The notes beneath the pieces are model-generated. The model saw only the letters and a program-made list of their open reading frames with translations, was not told the origin of the DNA and ran no database searches. Positions 1-13,835 of a stretch of DNA of 64,000 nucleotides are shown piece by piece. The stretch spans positions 1 to 64,000 of the forward strand of contig CAWIES010000002.1 of the NCBI GenBank assembly GCA_963835215.1, in the 5' to 3' direction. Numbering within the stretch: the first letter of the stretch is position 1; each line of letters starts with the position of its first letter. Origin of the DNA: Roseiarcus sp963835215 (GTDB taxonomy: Bacteria; Pseudomonadota; Alphaproteobacteria; Rhizobiales; Beijerinckiaceae). The translations under genes were made by a program, and so were the position numbers.

Positions 1-28
1 TTTGGGCGTCGGGGGATTTTGTGAAGTT

Positions 29-105
<77 letters not shown>

Positions 106-167
106 TCGCAGGCGCTATGATCGCCGCAGAACGGCTGATTGTGAAGAGGAAGTGTCCGTTCTTTGCA

Positions 168-286
168 GGCCTGGCGACGACCTACTCTCCCGTGTCTTGA
201 GACAAAGTACCATTGGCGCTGAGGCGTTTGACGGCCGAGTTCGGGATGGGATCGGGTCTTATCGCCTTGCAAAGAGCCACCAGGCC
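168..286 (-). rRNA. rrf: 5S ribosomal RNA
   Basis: The minus strand begins GGCCTGGTGG and ends CGTCGCCAGGCC, so the termini pair as the 5S helix I. Internally it has the conserved CCCGATCCCATCCCGAACTCGG block and a GGGAGAGTAGGTCG end typical of alphaproteobacterial 5S RNA. The length of 119 nt is normal. Ends are placed from the terminal helix and may be off by one or two bases. Confidence 0.93.
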
Positions 287-300
287 GGCAAAGGACGGAG

Positions 301-320
301 TTGAAGCAAAATGGTTTTTC
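301..320 (-). repeat. 3' arm of 23S precursor processing stem
   Basis: These 20 bases are the inverted complement, with one mismatch, of 3422-3441 on the other side of the 23S gene. In the transcript the two arms would close a long-range helix that loops out the whole 23S rRNA, the structure RNase III cuts in bacterial pre-rRNA. The pairing is seen directly; the role follows from known rRNA processing. Confidence 0.7.
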
Positions 321-415
321 GGCATCGCAGTCGTCATCCGGCTTCGAAGAAGGCGGTTGACGAGCCGTCTTCTGATCGCTATTGCGATCTGTCGACGCGC
401 TTGGCGAATGAGAAC

Positions 416-3303
<2,888 letters not shown>

Positions 3304-3753
3304 GTTCTCATTACCAACGCGCGCCGTCAGTTCCGCATCAGCGATCTCGCGATCGACTAGAAATCGCCAATTCGACTCGGCAGTCTACGGACCCTCCCCT
3401 TGTCAATCGTCTTGACTTTCGAAAAGACCATTTTGCTTCAAACACATCCGGGAGCCTGCGGTCAAGCGAAGCCCACGACTGAGATGCTCGATGATCAGGA
3501 TGACGGACGAGAGCATCAAGACTCAGATGCCTTACGGACCTTCCCGCTGCACTTCGCCCCCATCCGTTCGACCGAATGTGTTTCCTCTTCACGATGTCAG
3601 ACATGAACCGGCTCGCTTACGCGCCAAAGCGCGCACGGGCGCCGGCAACTGGTCTTCGAAGGTCAGCGCTCGGCGTTCAAACCTGATAGATTGCATCGGA
3701 CACGATCGGAAGCTCGACGCGTCCACACGCGTCGCCGACTCAGATCATCGACC
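3304..3753 (-). other. Spacer between tRNA-Ala and 23S
   Basis: This is 450 bases of transcribed spacer without a gene. It holds the 5' arm of the 23S processing stem (3422-3441) and, overlapping it, the 12-mer CGGATGTGTTTG (minus strand, 3439-3450) that recurs upstream of the 16S gene at 5769-5780. Short frames across it have no coding character. Confidence 0.7.
3422..3441 (-). repeat. 5' arm of 23S precursor processing stem
   Basis: On the minus strand this reads TTGAAGCAAAATGGTCTTTT, which pairs with the complement at 301-320 in 19 of 20 positions. It lies about 120 bases before the mature 23S 5' end, as expected for the arm of an RNase III stem. Confidence 0.7.
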
Positions 3754-3829
3754 TGGTGGAGCCAGACGGGATCGAACCGACGACCTCATGCTTGCAAAGC
3801 ACGCGCTCTCCCAACTGAGCTATGGCCCC
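3754..3829 (-). tRNA. tRNA-Ala (UGC)
   Basis: A 76-nt cloverleaf on the minus strand runs from GGGGCCATAGC to GGCTCCACCA, with CCA encoded and anticodon TGC in CTTTGCAAG. It lies in the 16S-23S internal spacer, the canonical position of tRNA-Ala in proteobacterial rrn operons. Confidence 0.96.
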
Positions 3830-3904
3830 GTGAAGACCGGCAGTGTCGTGGCACGGCAGAGCTCAGCAGCGCGCTGCCGACTGCCGAAACCCGCTAGCTG
3901 CACC

Positions 3905-3981
3905 TGGTGGGCCTGGGAGGACTTGAACCTCCGACCTCACGCTTATCAAGCGCGCGCTCTAACCAACTGAGCTACAAGCCC
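3905..3981 (-). tRNA. tRNA-Ile (GAU)
   Basis: A 77-nt cloverleaf on the minus strand runs from GGGCTTGTAGC to GGCCCACCA, with anticodon GAT in CTTGATAAG. It is the first of the two tRNA genes in the 16S-23S spacer. Confidence 0.96.
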
Positions 3982-4209
3982 GAGCTCTGAGGCTGCATCA
4001 GAGCGCCCAGTGCTCGAACAGCGACGAACCAGGCTCGCTTCGAACAACGACTCTGTCACCCGACTCCCGTCCATCCTTCGATGGAAGAAAGAGAGACGAA
4101 GACGGCGGCGTCCCGCCAATGCGGCTCTGACTAGGCCGCTGATTCTCTGACGCCGGACAAAACGGGCCGACCGAGGCCGAGCCCGTCTGTGACTGATCGT
4201 CTCCGATCC

Positions 4210-5697
<1,488 letters not shown>

Positions 5698-6180
5698 AAT
5701 TGAGATCTTTGTCCTGACTGGTCACTTCAACAGTTCCCTCGCGGAAACCGCTTATTCTTGACGAGTTCCAAACACATCCGCTCAAACACAACACCAATCA
5801 GACCGTCTCACGACGTTCCGCACTGGCTCATGCCCAAGCGCGATGAATTTCGAAACGTGACCGTCAGTATCTCTTCGGACTTCGCTCCCCAAGCCTGACC
5901 CCAGCCCAACAAACCGAACCCGCTCGCGCAAGCCCAACCCGCCAAACCAAAACCAAACCCAGACAACAAAGCCCCGCAAGGAAACCGCCGCCCACGTCTC
6001 TCTTTCTTCCGATACAATTGTCAAACAGCGTTCCGAAGCCGAAGCCCCGAAGCCCGATGAACCCGCCCTCGCAACTTGCGAACGACCAATTGCATCGCGC
6101 TCAATTTCTCGGTCCGACCCGCCCCCTAGAAAACGTGCGAACCGCTCCGCCCCCGCCTCTCAGCAGGGAGGAGACCTAAA
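5698..6180 (-). promoter_or_regulatory. rRNA operon leader and promoter region
   Basis: This non-coding stretch lies upstream of the 16S gene. The minus strand has a consensus -35 hexamer TTGACA at 6024-6019, but no convincing -10 at 17-base spacing, so the promoter is only a candidate. The 12-mer CGGATGTGTTTG at 5769-5780 (minus) is shared with the spacer before 23S and may be an antitermination or processing site. The part at 5920-5970 is A/C-rich low-complexity sequence. The remaining stretch to 6383 holds nothing else I can support. Confidence 0.4.
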
Positions 6181-6383
6181 CATGTTCACCCGAAAACCGC
6201 GGGGCCCGCTTCCGCTCGAACGCGGCAGCGCCGTCGGCGTGCCGCGATATAGGAAAGCCGCCGCCGCGTGTCAAACAGTTTTTCGCGGAATTGTTCAACG
6301 CGCTGCGCAACGTGCGCAATTGACGCAGCGACGCGACGACCAAGCGGCGCCGATCAACGCCAAGCCCTTCACGGCCAAGTCCT

Positions 6384-7289
6384 TCACGGCCAAGCGGCGA
6401 ACGATGTCGCTTCTTGCGGCGGCGCGACGCGCGCCTCTTTGCGATAGGCGCCGGGCGACACACCGGCGCGGCGCGAGAAGAAGCGGCTGAAATAAGCCGG
6501 ATCGCGAAAGCCCAAGCTGAAGGCGATCTGCTCCACGGTCTGCGCCGTGTCGCGCAGGCGGACGCGCGCTTCGACGACCAACCGCTCATGCACCAGGCGT
6601 TGCGGCGGACGGCCAAACGCCTTGGCGCAGGCGTCGTGCAGATGGGCGCGCGCGACCCCGAGCATGTTCGCATAATCGTCGAGGCCGAGATTGTCGCGGT
6701 AGTGCAGCTCGACGAGTTGACGGAATCGCTGCGCGGTCGGAGCGCCGGCGGCGAGCGCGTCGGAAGCGCGCGCGAGCCCGCCCTCGCGCCACAGATGCAT
6801 CAGCAGCAAGCCAAGATAGAGCGCCGACATCGCCGGGGCGCCCGGACCGGGGTCGCGCAATTCGCGCGCCAGCGCTGCGAACAGCGTTTCGATCTCTGCG
6901 AGACTGGCCGCGGCCGACGCCACCAGGATGCGCTCGAGCAGCGGGCGCAATTGCGCGGCGAGCGGGTTGTCGCCGATCGCGCGCCAGACGACATCCTCAG
7001 CGGCGGTGAGCGTTGCGCCGTCGCCCCCAGCAATGAGACGAAATTCGCCGCGCGCCGCGAAGGGCAGCCATAGAATCTGCGGCGCAGACAATTCGAGCCG
7101 CGCGCCCTCGCGCGGCGCGAAGACTGCGCGCCCACGCCGGACGAAAAAGGCGCGAAAGCACGGCGCGCCGTCGAGACTGGCGGCCGACCAGGCGCGATCC
7201 GCGAGCGCGGCGTCCAGCCGAGTCGCGACCAGCGCCGCGCGATGGGCGCTCGCCTCAATGCGTGGACGATTCGGCCCGGATTCCAGCAT
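6384..7289 (-). CDS. AraC-family transcriptional regulator
   Basis: This 301-residue regulator has an N-terminal cupin-like sensor half (about residues 20-110) and a C-terminal AraC/XylS double helix-turn-helix of about 100 residues. The second HTH, with QIAFSLGFRDPAYFSRFF and then GVSPGAYR, fits the family consensus closely. The start is ATG 7289, which gives the normal family length; the frame continues upstream without a better start. It is divergent from the aldehyde dehydrogenase operon that begins 173 bases away, so it probably controls the uptake and oxidation genes at 7462-16132. Its effector cannot be read from sequence, but an aromatic aldehyde, alcohol or acid is the natural guess. 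Confidence 0.85.
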   Translation of the reverse strand: MLESGPNRPRIEASAHRAALVATRLDAALADRAWSAASLDGAPCFRAFFVRRGRAVFAPREGARLELSAPQILWLPFAARGEFRLIAGGDGATLTAAEDVVWRAIGDNPLAAQLRPLLERILVASAAASLAEIETLFAALARELRDPGPGAPAMSALYLGLLLMHLWREGGLARASDALAAGAPTAQRFRQLVELHYRDNLGLDDYANMLGVARAHLHDACAKAFGRPPQRLVHERLVVEARVRLRDTAQTVEQIAFSLGFRDPAYFSRFFSRRAGVSPGAYRKEARVAPPQEATSFAAWP

Positions 7290-7461
7290 GTCGGCGCTCC
7301 CCTCCCCTTGCTGCAAAAGTACAAGAGAAATCGAGAATCGTCCATTGTCGCGCGATGGAGCGCGCGGCTTACTGGGGTCGTGAGCGGCCTGAGAGCCGCC
7401 AAGGCGAGGAACGCAGGCCCGGCGCTGCAAAGCCCGGCCAAGTTTGAGAAGAGGCGAGGCC

Positions 7462-8915
7462 GTGACCGACGTTGCGTTGCTGGTGCGCGACCGCGACTTG
7501 CCCGCCGCCGGCGGCCTCATGTTCGAACGGCTCAATCCAATCACCGGCGAAGTCGCAACGCGCGCCGCTGCGGCCAGCGTCGAGGACGCCGAGGGCGCGG
7601 CTGCTGCGGCGGCGGCGGCGTTCTCGCTGTGGTCGGCGCTCGGCCCCAACGCGCGGCGGGCGCGGCTCGCTGCGGCCGCTGACGAGCTTGAGCGACGCGG
7701 CGCGGATTTCGTCGCGGCGATGGCGGAGGAGACCGGCGCGACCGAGGCCTGGGGCCGCCACAACGTGACCTTGGCGGCGGCGATGCTGCGCGAAGCGGCG
7801 GCGCTGACGACACAGGTCGCCGGCGAGATCATCCCGTCGGATCAGGCCCGGCGCGACTGCATTCGCGCTGCGCCAGCCGGTCGGGGTCGTGCTTGGCCTC
7901 GCGCCGTGGAACGCGCCGGTCATCCTCGCCGTGCGCGCGATCGCCGCGCCGCTCGCCTGCGGCAACACCGTGGTGCTCAAGGGCTCCGAGATTTGCCCAC
8001 GCACGCATCGTCTGATCGGCGAGGTCTTCCGCGCCGCGGGCTTAGGCGAGGGCGTCGTCAATGTCGTCAGCAACGCGCCAGCGGATGCTTCACGCATCGT
8101 CGAGGCGCTGATCGCTCATCCGACGGTGCGGCGGGTCAATTTCACCGGCTCGACCCGGGTCGGGCGGCAGGTCGCCGAGCTCGCGGCGCGCCATCTCAAG
8201 CCGGCGCTGCTCGAACTCGGCGGCAAGGCGCCGCTGATCGTGCTCGACGACGCCGACCTCGACGAGGCGGTCGCCGCCGCCGCTTTCGGCGCGTTCATGA
8301 ACCAGGGCCAGATTTGCATGTCGACCGAGCGGCTGATCGTCGATGAGCAGATCGCCGACGAATTCGCCGCCAGGCTCGCCGCCAAGGCGGCGACGCTGGT
8401 CGCCGGCGATCCGCGCAAGGCCAAGACGCCGCTCGGCGCGATCGTCAGCTTCGAAGCGGCGGAGCGGATCGTTGGCCTGGTGCGCGACGCCGTCGCCAAG
8501 GGCGCGCGCATTCTCGCCGGCGGCGGCGCCAACGGCGTGCTGATGGACGCGACCGTGCTCGACCATGTCACGCCGGCGATGCGCATCTACGGCGAGGAAT
8601 CCTTCGGGCCGGTCGCGGCGATCATCCGCGTCGGCGGCGTCGAGGAAGCGGTCAGGGTCGCCAACGACAGCGAATACGGCCTCGCCGCGGCGGTGTTCGG
8701 CCGCGATCTCACCCGCGCCTTCGCGGTCGCCCGCCGCATCGAGAGCGGCATCTGCCACATCAACGGCCCGACGGTGCAGGACGAAGCGCAAATGCCGTTC
8801 GGCGGCGTCAAGGCGTCCGGGCTACGGGCGCTTCGGCGGCGCCGCCGCCATCCACGAGTTCACCGAGCTGCGCTGGATCACCATTGGAACCGGCCAGAGC
8901 CGGTATCCGATCTGA
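7462..8915 (+). CDS. Aromatic aldehyde dehydrogenase (vanillin/salicylaldehyde type), two frameshifts
   Basis: This is an NAD(P)-dependent aldehyde dehydrogenase of about 483 residues once two single-base insertions are removed, an extra G at 7845/7846 and an extra G in the run 8819-8821. The catalytic pair is visible, Glu251 in LELGGKAP and Cys285 in GQICMS, 34 residues apart as in the family. The C-terminal half with PFGGVKASGYGRFGG and FTELRWITI matches vanillin and salicylaldehyde dehydrogenases best. The start is GTG 7462, behind a GAGGCGAG site and aligned with the N-terminus of the paralogue at 14688. It opens the operon and would oxidise a benzaldehyde to a benzoate. The breaks sit at homologous sites where the paralogue is intact, so they are more likely assembly errors than real decay. 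Confidence 0.85.
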
Positions 8916-9032
8916 GACGAAAGAAGGAACTACCGAACTGGAGTTGCCAAGGATCGCCATTCGTCATCAACAAGCGCCACGGCGCAATGGGCCGGCCGCC
9001 GCGAGCGGATCGGCCTTTCACGGGAGGAAACG

Positions 9033-10355
9033 ATGAACACGACAAAGGGTTCGCAGATTTGGTCCGGCGCCGGCCTGTCGCGCCGCACGCTGCTCACTGG
9101 CGCCGGCGCCGCCGGTCTCGCGCTCGCGGGGGGCCGGCGCACTTTCGCCGCCGGCGCCGCCAACGTGCTCAAGGTCGGCTTCATCAGCCCGCGCACCGGC
9201 GCGCTCGGCGGCTTCGGCCAGACCGACGGCTACGTGCTCGACGTGGTGCGCAAGGCGCTCGCCACGGGCTTCGCGGTCGGCGACAAGACCTATCGACGTC
9301 AAGATCCTCGACATGGACACGCAGTCCGATCCGTCGCGCGCTGGCCAGCTCGCCAAGGGCCTGATCAATTCCGACAAGATCGACCTGATGCTGGCGGTTT
9401 CGACGCCCGAGACGATCAACCCGGTCGCCGACGCCTGCGAGGCGGCGGGCGTGCCCTGCCTGTCGACCGTCATGCCGTGGGAAGCCTGGTATTTCGGCCG
9501 CGGCGCCAAGCCCGGCGCGCCCTCGCCGTTCAAGTGGACCTATCATTTCGGCTTCGGCGTCGAAGAGTTCCACAAGACCTATGTCTCGCAGTGGAGCGCT
9601 GCTCGAGACCAACAAGAAGGTCGGCGTGCTCTATCCCAACGACGCCGACGGCAACGCCATCCGCGCGCATCTCGCGCCCGCGCTTGGCCAAGGACGGCTT
9701 CACCATCATCGACCCCGGCCCGTATGAGGACGGCACGACCGACTATTCGGCGCAGATCGCGCTGTTCAAGAAAGAGAAGTGCGAGATCTTCAACACCTTC
9801 CCGATCCCGCCCGACTTCGCCGCCTTCTGGCGCCAGGCCGCGCAGCAGGGCTACACGAAGATGGTCAAGATCTGCCAGGTCGCCAAGACCGGCCTGTTCC
9901 CCGACGGCGTCGAGGCGCTCGGCGCCCTCGGCTACAATCTCGCCAGCGCCGCCTATTGGCACAAGGCGTTCCCCTACAAGTCCTCGCTGACCGGCGTCAG
10001 CGGCGACGAACTCGCCGACGGCTACGAAAAGAGCTCGGGCAAGCAATGGACCCAGCAGCTCGGCGCCTCGCTCGCGCTGTTCGACGCCGGCTTTGCCGCG
10101 CTGAAGGCCAGCGGCGACGCCGACCAACAAGGCGGCGGTCGCCAAGGCGATCGCCGGGCTCAACACGACGACCATCGCCGGCAAGGTCGACTTCACCAGC
10201 GGGCCGGTGCCCAACGTCGCCTCCGGACCGATCATCGGCACGCAATGGGTGAAGGCGGCGGCGGGAAGCAAGTTCAAGCTCGACTCGTCATCACCGATCA
10301 CGCCACCGACCCCAACGTGCCGATCGGCGCCAAACTGCTGCCCTACAACGGCTGA
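9033..10355 (+). CDS. ABC transporter periplasmic binding protein (LivK-like, Tat-type signal), five frameshifts
   Basis: This is a Peripla_BP_6 (LivK-type) solute-binding protein, about 439 residues after correction. The N-terminus carries a twin-arginine signal, SRRTLLTGAGAAGLALAGG, so it is probably exported folded. The open frame breaks at 9294 (extra C), 9601 (extra G), 9686 (extra G), 10125 (extra C) and about 10283 (one base missing). Correcting them gives continuous homology through VSTPETINPVADAC, KWTYHFGFGVEEF and NVPIGAKLLPYNG. It precedes two ATPases and two permeases of the same transporter. Related binding proteins in Rhodopseudomonas (CouP) bind hydroxycinnamates, which fits the dehydrogenases around it, but the ligand is inferred. 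Confidence 0.8.
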   Translation: MNTTKGSQIWSGAGLSRRTLLTGAGAAGLALAGGRRTFAAGAANVLKVGFISPRTGALGGFGQTDGYVLDVVRKALATGFAVGDKTYRRQDPRHGHAVRSVARWPARQGPDQFRQDRPDAGGFDARDDQPGRRRLRGGGRALPVDRHAVGSLVFRPRRQARRALAVQVDLSFRLRRRRVPQDLCLAVERCSRPTRRSACSIPTTPTATPSARISRPRLAKDGFTIIDPGPYEDGTTDYSAQIALFKKEKCEIFNTFPIPPDFAAFWRQAAQQGYTKMVKICQVAKTGLFPDGVEALGALGYNLASAAYWHKAFPYKSSLTGVSGDELADGYEKSSGKQWTQQLGASLALFDAGFAALKASGDADQQGGGRQGDRRAQHDDHRRQGRLHQRAGAQRRLRTDHRHAMGEGGGGKQVQARLVITDHATDPNVPIGAKLLPYNG

Positions 10356-10387
10356 GCGAAAGCCAAGAGCGAGAGCCAAGAGCGAAC

Positions 10388-11130
10388 GTGACGCACGAGG
10401 CCGGCGATCCGCTGCTCGACGCCCGCGGGCTCCACAAGCGCTTCAACGCGCTGGTGGTGCTCGACGGCGTCGACTTCGCTGTGCGCGCCGATGAAGCCGT
10501 CGGCATCGTCGGCCCCAACGGGGCGGGCAAGACCACACTGCTCAACGTGCTGGTCGGCGCGCATGCGCTGACCGCTGGCGAGGTGCGCTTTCGCGGCGAG
10601 GACGTGACCGCGCTGCCGACCGCCGAGCGCTGCCGGCGCGGCCTTGCCCGCACCCACCAGATTCCGCGGCCCTTCTGCGGGCATGACCGTGTTCGAGAAC
10701 GTCTTGACCGCCGCCTTCCACGGCGGCGAGCTTGGTCGCGACGCCGCCTACGCGCGGGCCGCGCAGGCGCTGACCACAACCGGCATGACGAGCATCGCCA
10801 ATCGCCGCGCCGAGACCTTGGGCCTCATCGACCGCAAGCGACTGGAACTCGCTCGAGCGCTCGCGACCGGCCCCTCGGCGCTGCTGCTCGACGAGATCGG
10901 CGGCGGGCTGACCGACGCCGAGGCCAACGAACTCGTCGACATGATCCTCGAACTCAAGCGCAGCGGCGTCGCCATCGTCTGGATCGAACACATCGTCCAC
11001 ATCCTGCTGCGCGTCGCCGAGCGGCTGATCTGCATGGACGCCGGGCGGATCATCGCCGACGGCGCGCCCGACGCGGTGATGCGCGACCCGGCGGTGATCG
11101 AAGCCTATCTCGGCGGAGGCGCCGGGATGA
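10388..11130 (+). CDS. ABC transporter ATP-binding protein, LivG-like, frameshifted
   Basis: This is a branched-chain-type ABC ATPase of about 246 residues after correction. The Walker A is GPNGAGKTTLLN, then a frame break at about 10676 (one extra base) interrupts the Q-loop region before AGMTVFENV. The Walker B is ALLLDEIGGGL, where the usual catalytic EP is EI, and the switch is IEHIVH. A second extra base, best placed at 11115, hides the stop. Without it the gene would end at TGA 11128-11130, overlapping the next ATG by four bases as at the following junctions. As given, the frame reads straight into LivF, which I take as an artefact rather than a fusion. Confidence 0.8.
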
Positions 11131-11860
11131 GCCTGCTGACAATCGACCGCGTTGAGGCGCGCCACGGCCTGTTGCAGGCGGTGCGCGGCGTCAGCTTCGC
11201 GATCGACAAGGGCGAGACGCTGGCGCTGGTCGGCGCCAATGGCGCCGGCAAGACGACGCTGCTGCGCGCAATTGCCGGCGCAGCACAAGCTGGCGGGCGG
11301 GCGCATCCTGTTCAAGGGCGCCGACATTTCTTCGCTCCGGCGCACGACGCGCGGGCGAGGATGGGAATTGCGCTGGTGCCGGAGGGCCGCCGTCTCTTTT
11401 CCGGCCTGACGGTCGAAGAGAATCTCGTGCTCGCCCGCTCGGCCCGCCGCAGCGGTCCGTGGACGCTCGAGGCGGTCATGGAGGCGTTCCCCAATCTCAA
11501 GGCGCGCCGGCGCAATCTCGCCGGCACGCTGTCGGGCGGCGAGCAGCAGGCGACGGCGATCGGCCGCGCGCTGATGACCAATCCGGAGATCATCCTGCTC
11601 GACGAAGTCTCGCTCGGCCTGTCGCCGCTGATCGTCAATCGCGTCTACGAGCGGCTCGAAGCGCTCAAGGGCTCGGGCGTCGCGATCGTCATCGTCGAGC
11701 AGGACCTCAAGCGCGCGATGGCGATGGCGAGCCGCACGATCTGCATGCTCGAAGGGGCGATCGCCGTCGAGGGGCGCGACCGACGTCGCTGACGCGCGAA
11801 GAGGTGACGCAAGCCTATTTCGGGCTCCGCCGCGCCGGCGAACGGAGAGCGCCGGCATGA
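11127..11860 (+). CDS. ABC transporter ATP-binding protein, LivF-like, frameshifted
   Basis: This second ATPase of the transporter has about 244 residues after correction. The Walker A is GANGAGKTTLLR, the signature LSGGEQQATAIGRAL, the Walker B IILLDEVSLGLSPL and the switch IVEQDL. Frame breaks fall at 11283 (extra G), about 11353 (one base missing or two extra) and about 11781 (one missing or two extra). The last restores the typical tail TREEVTQAYFGLRRA. The start ATG 11127 overlaps the corrected LivG stop, and its own stop TGA 11858-11860 overlaps the permease start, as expected in a tightly coupled liv operon. Confidence 0.8.
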
Positions 11861-12756
11861 TCTTTCTCAACCAGATCATCCAGGGCGTGCTGCTCGGCGG
11901 CTATTACGCGCTGATCGCCTGCGGCCTGTCGTTCATGTTCGGCGTGATGCGGATCATCAATCTCGCCCACGGCAGCCTGGCGATTCTGTCCGCCTATGCG
12001 CTCTATGTGCTCGCCGACCGCTTCGGCGTCTCGCCGTTCCTCGGCCTCGTGATCGTCATCCCGGCGATGGCGCTGGTCGGCGCGGGTCTGCAGCGCACCG
12101 TGCTCGAGCGCAGCGCGCGCGGCGGCCTGCTGGTGCCGGTGCTCGCGACCTTCGGCCTGTCGATCCTGATCGACAATCTGCTGTTCGAACAGTTCGGCGC
12201 CGATACGCGCTCGCTCGCCCCCTATATCGGCGACCTTTCCTACGACAGTTGGGCGATCACCGACGACATCGCCATCGGCAAGCTGGCGGCTCTGACCTTG
12301 GCGACGGCGATCGTCCTGCTCGGCGGCATCCAGCTCTTTCTCAAGCACACCCCGCTTGGGCTGCGGATCCGCGCCACCGCCGAGGACGCCGACACGGTCG
12401 GCCTGGTCGGGATCAGCGCGCGGCGCGTCAATGCGTTCGCCGCGAGCATCGCGATGGGAACAGTGGCGATCTCGGGCGCGTTCCTGGCGATGCGCGCGAC
12501 GTTCAACCCCTATGCCGGCGCGTTGCAGCTCATCTTCGCCTTCGAGGCGACGGTGATCGGCGGCGCGGGCTCGCTATGGGGAACCTTGTTTGGCGGCATC
12601 GTGCTCGGCGTCGCCCAGAGCGTCGGCGCCTCGATCAGCCCGCAGGGATTCTTCCTCGCCGGCCATTTCGCCTTCCTCGCTGCGCTGTTCTTTCGGCTGT
12701 TTTTCGGCGATCTCGGTCCCAGCCTGCGGCGCGTCTTTGTGCGGAGGCCGCTATGA
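11857..12756 (+). CDS. ABC transporter permease, LivH-like
   Basis: This intact 299-residue inner-membrane permease of the branched-chain amino acid ABC family has about eight hydrophobic segments. The N-terminus (NQIIQGVLLGGYYALIACGL) and the conserved cytoplasmic loop EDADTVGLVGISARRVNAFA are hallmark LivH features. The start overlaps the upstream ATPase by ATGA and its stop overlaps livM by ATGA. It forms the translocation channel with the LivM-like subunit and, given the neighbours, probably moves an aromatic acid or alcohol rather than an amino acid. Confidence 0.9.
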   Translation: MIFLNQIIQGVLLGGYYALIACGLSFMFGVMRIINLAHGSLAILSAYALYVLADRFGVSPFLGLVIVIPAMALVGAGLQRTVLERSARGGLLVPVLATFGLSILIDNLLFEQFGADTRSLAPYIGDLSYDSWAITDDIAIGKLAALTLATAIVLLGGIQLFLKHTPLGLRIRATAEDADTVGLVGISARRVNAFAASIAMGTVAISGAFLAMRATFNPYAGALQLIFAFEATVIGGAGSLWGTLFGGIVLGVAQSVGASISPQGFFLAGHFAFLAALFFRLFFGDLGPSLRRVFVRRPL

Positions 12757-13787
12757 GCGCGCCCGCCGCCATGCGGATCGAACGCTGGACGCGCGAATCG
12801 CGCATCGCGCTTACCGTCGCGGCGCTCGCCGCCGCGCTGCTGATCGTCGGGCCGTTGCTGTTCAGCGCCAACGCCGTCGACCGGCTGACGACGCTGTTCA
12901 TCTACGTGATCCTCGCGGTGATGTGGAACGCGCTGGTCGGTTATTGCGGGCTGGTGTCGATTGGCCAGCAGGCGTTCTTCGGCCTTGGCGCCTATTTCGC
13001 CGTGCGGCTCGCCGATCTCGGGGTCAGCGTCTACCCCTCCTTGTTCGTTGCGGCGATCATTGTCGGCGCGCTGTCGCTGCCGCTGTCTTCGATCATGTTG
13101 CGCCTCAAGGACGGCGAATTCGCCATCGGCATGTGGGTCGTCGCCGAGCTCGCGCATCTGCTGGTCAATCTCGACACGCTGATCAACGGCGAGACCGGCA
13201 CGTCGCTGATCGCGCTCAACGCCTACGCGATCGGCGAGCGGCGCGCGCTGACCTATTGGTGCGCCTTCGCCGGCATGGCGGGGCTGCTCGCCATCGTTTT
13301 CTTCCTGCTGCGCGGCCCGACCGGCGCCGCAATCCAGGCGATCCGCGACAACGAGCCGGCCGCCGAATCGATCGGCGTACGCGTGACGCGCGCCAAACGG
13401 CTGGTGTTCGTGCTCTCGGCAACCGGCGCGGCGCTCGCCGGCTCGCTGTGGGTTGCGACCGCCGTCACCTTTCAGCCGCGCACCTATTTTAGCCCGCAAT
13501 GGACCGCCTACATGATTTTCATGGCGCTGGTCGGCGGGCTCGGCACATTCGAAGGCGCGATCATCGGCGCCGTCGTCTTCTTCGCCATCGAAGCGTGGTT
13601 CGGCGCCGCCGGCGTCTGGTACCTCGTTGGCCTCGGCGCCGCGGCGCTGGTCTTCGCGCTCGCCTTTCCGCGCGGCATTTGGGGCTGGGTCGAGGACCGC
13701 ACCGCGCTGCGCCTGCTGCCGGTCGGCTATCGCATTCACTTTGGCGCCGGCGACTCAGCGCCGGCCGAAAAGGCGAAGACGCCCTGA
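12753..13787 (+). CDS. ABC transporter permease, LivM-like
   Basis: This intact 344-residue permease is the partner of the LivH-like subunit. It shows LivM signatures: LVGYCGLVSIGQQAFFGLGAY near residues 60-80, then RDNEPAAESIGVRVTRAK and GGLGTFEGAIIGA toward the C-terminus, with about nine membrane segments. The ATG 12753 overlaps the previous stop by four bases, the clear start choice although the frame extends further upstream. The predicted C-terminal tail is cytoplasmic and charged. Confidence 0.9.
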   Translation: MSAPAAMRIERWTRESRIALTVAALAAALLIVGPLLFSANAVDRLTTLFIYVILAVMWNALVGYCGLVSIGQQAFFGLGAYFAVRLADLGVSVYPSLFVAAIIVGALSLPLSSIMLRLKDGEFAIGMWVVAELAHLLVNLDTLINGETGTSLIALNAYAIGERRALTYWCAFAGMAGLLAIVFFLLRGPTGAAIQAIRDNEPAAESIGVRVTRAKRLVFVLSATGAALAGSLWVATAVTFQPRTYFSPQWTAYMIFMALVGGLGTFEGAIIGAVVFFAIEAWFGAAGVWYLVGLGAAALVFALAFPRGIWGWVEDRTALRLLPVGYRIHFGAGDSAPAEKAKTP

Positions 13788-13835
13788 GCGAGACGACAAG
13801 CGGCGCCAAGCGGCGTGTGAAGCGGGAGGAAGCGA

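Noticed and set aside
6182..6490. Plus-strand frame of 102 codons with a good GGGAGGAG site
   Set aside because: Most of it overlaps the 3' end of the AraC-type gene in antisense, the product is Arg/Ala-rich low-complexity, and no family is recognisable.
10542..11879. A 445-codon frame antisense to the liv ATPases
   Set aside because: It is a shadow of GC-rich coding DNA, opposite to frames with Walker A and signature motifs.
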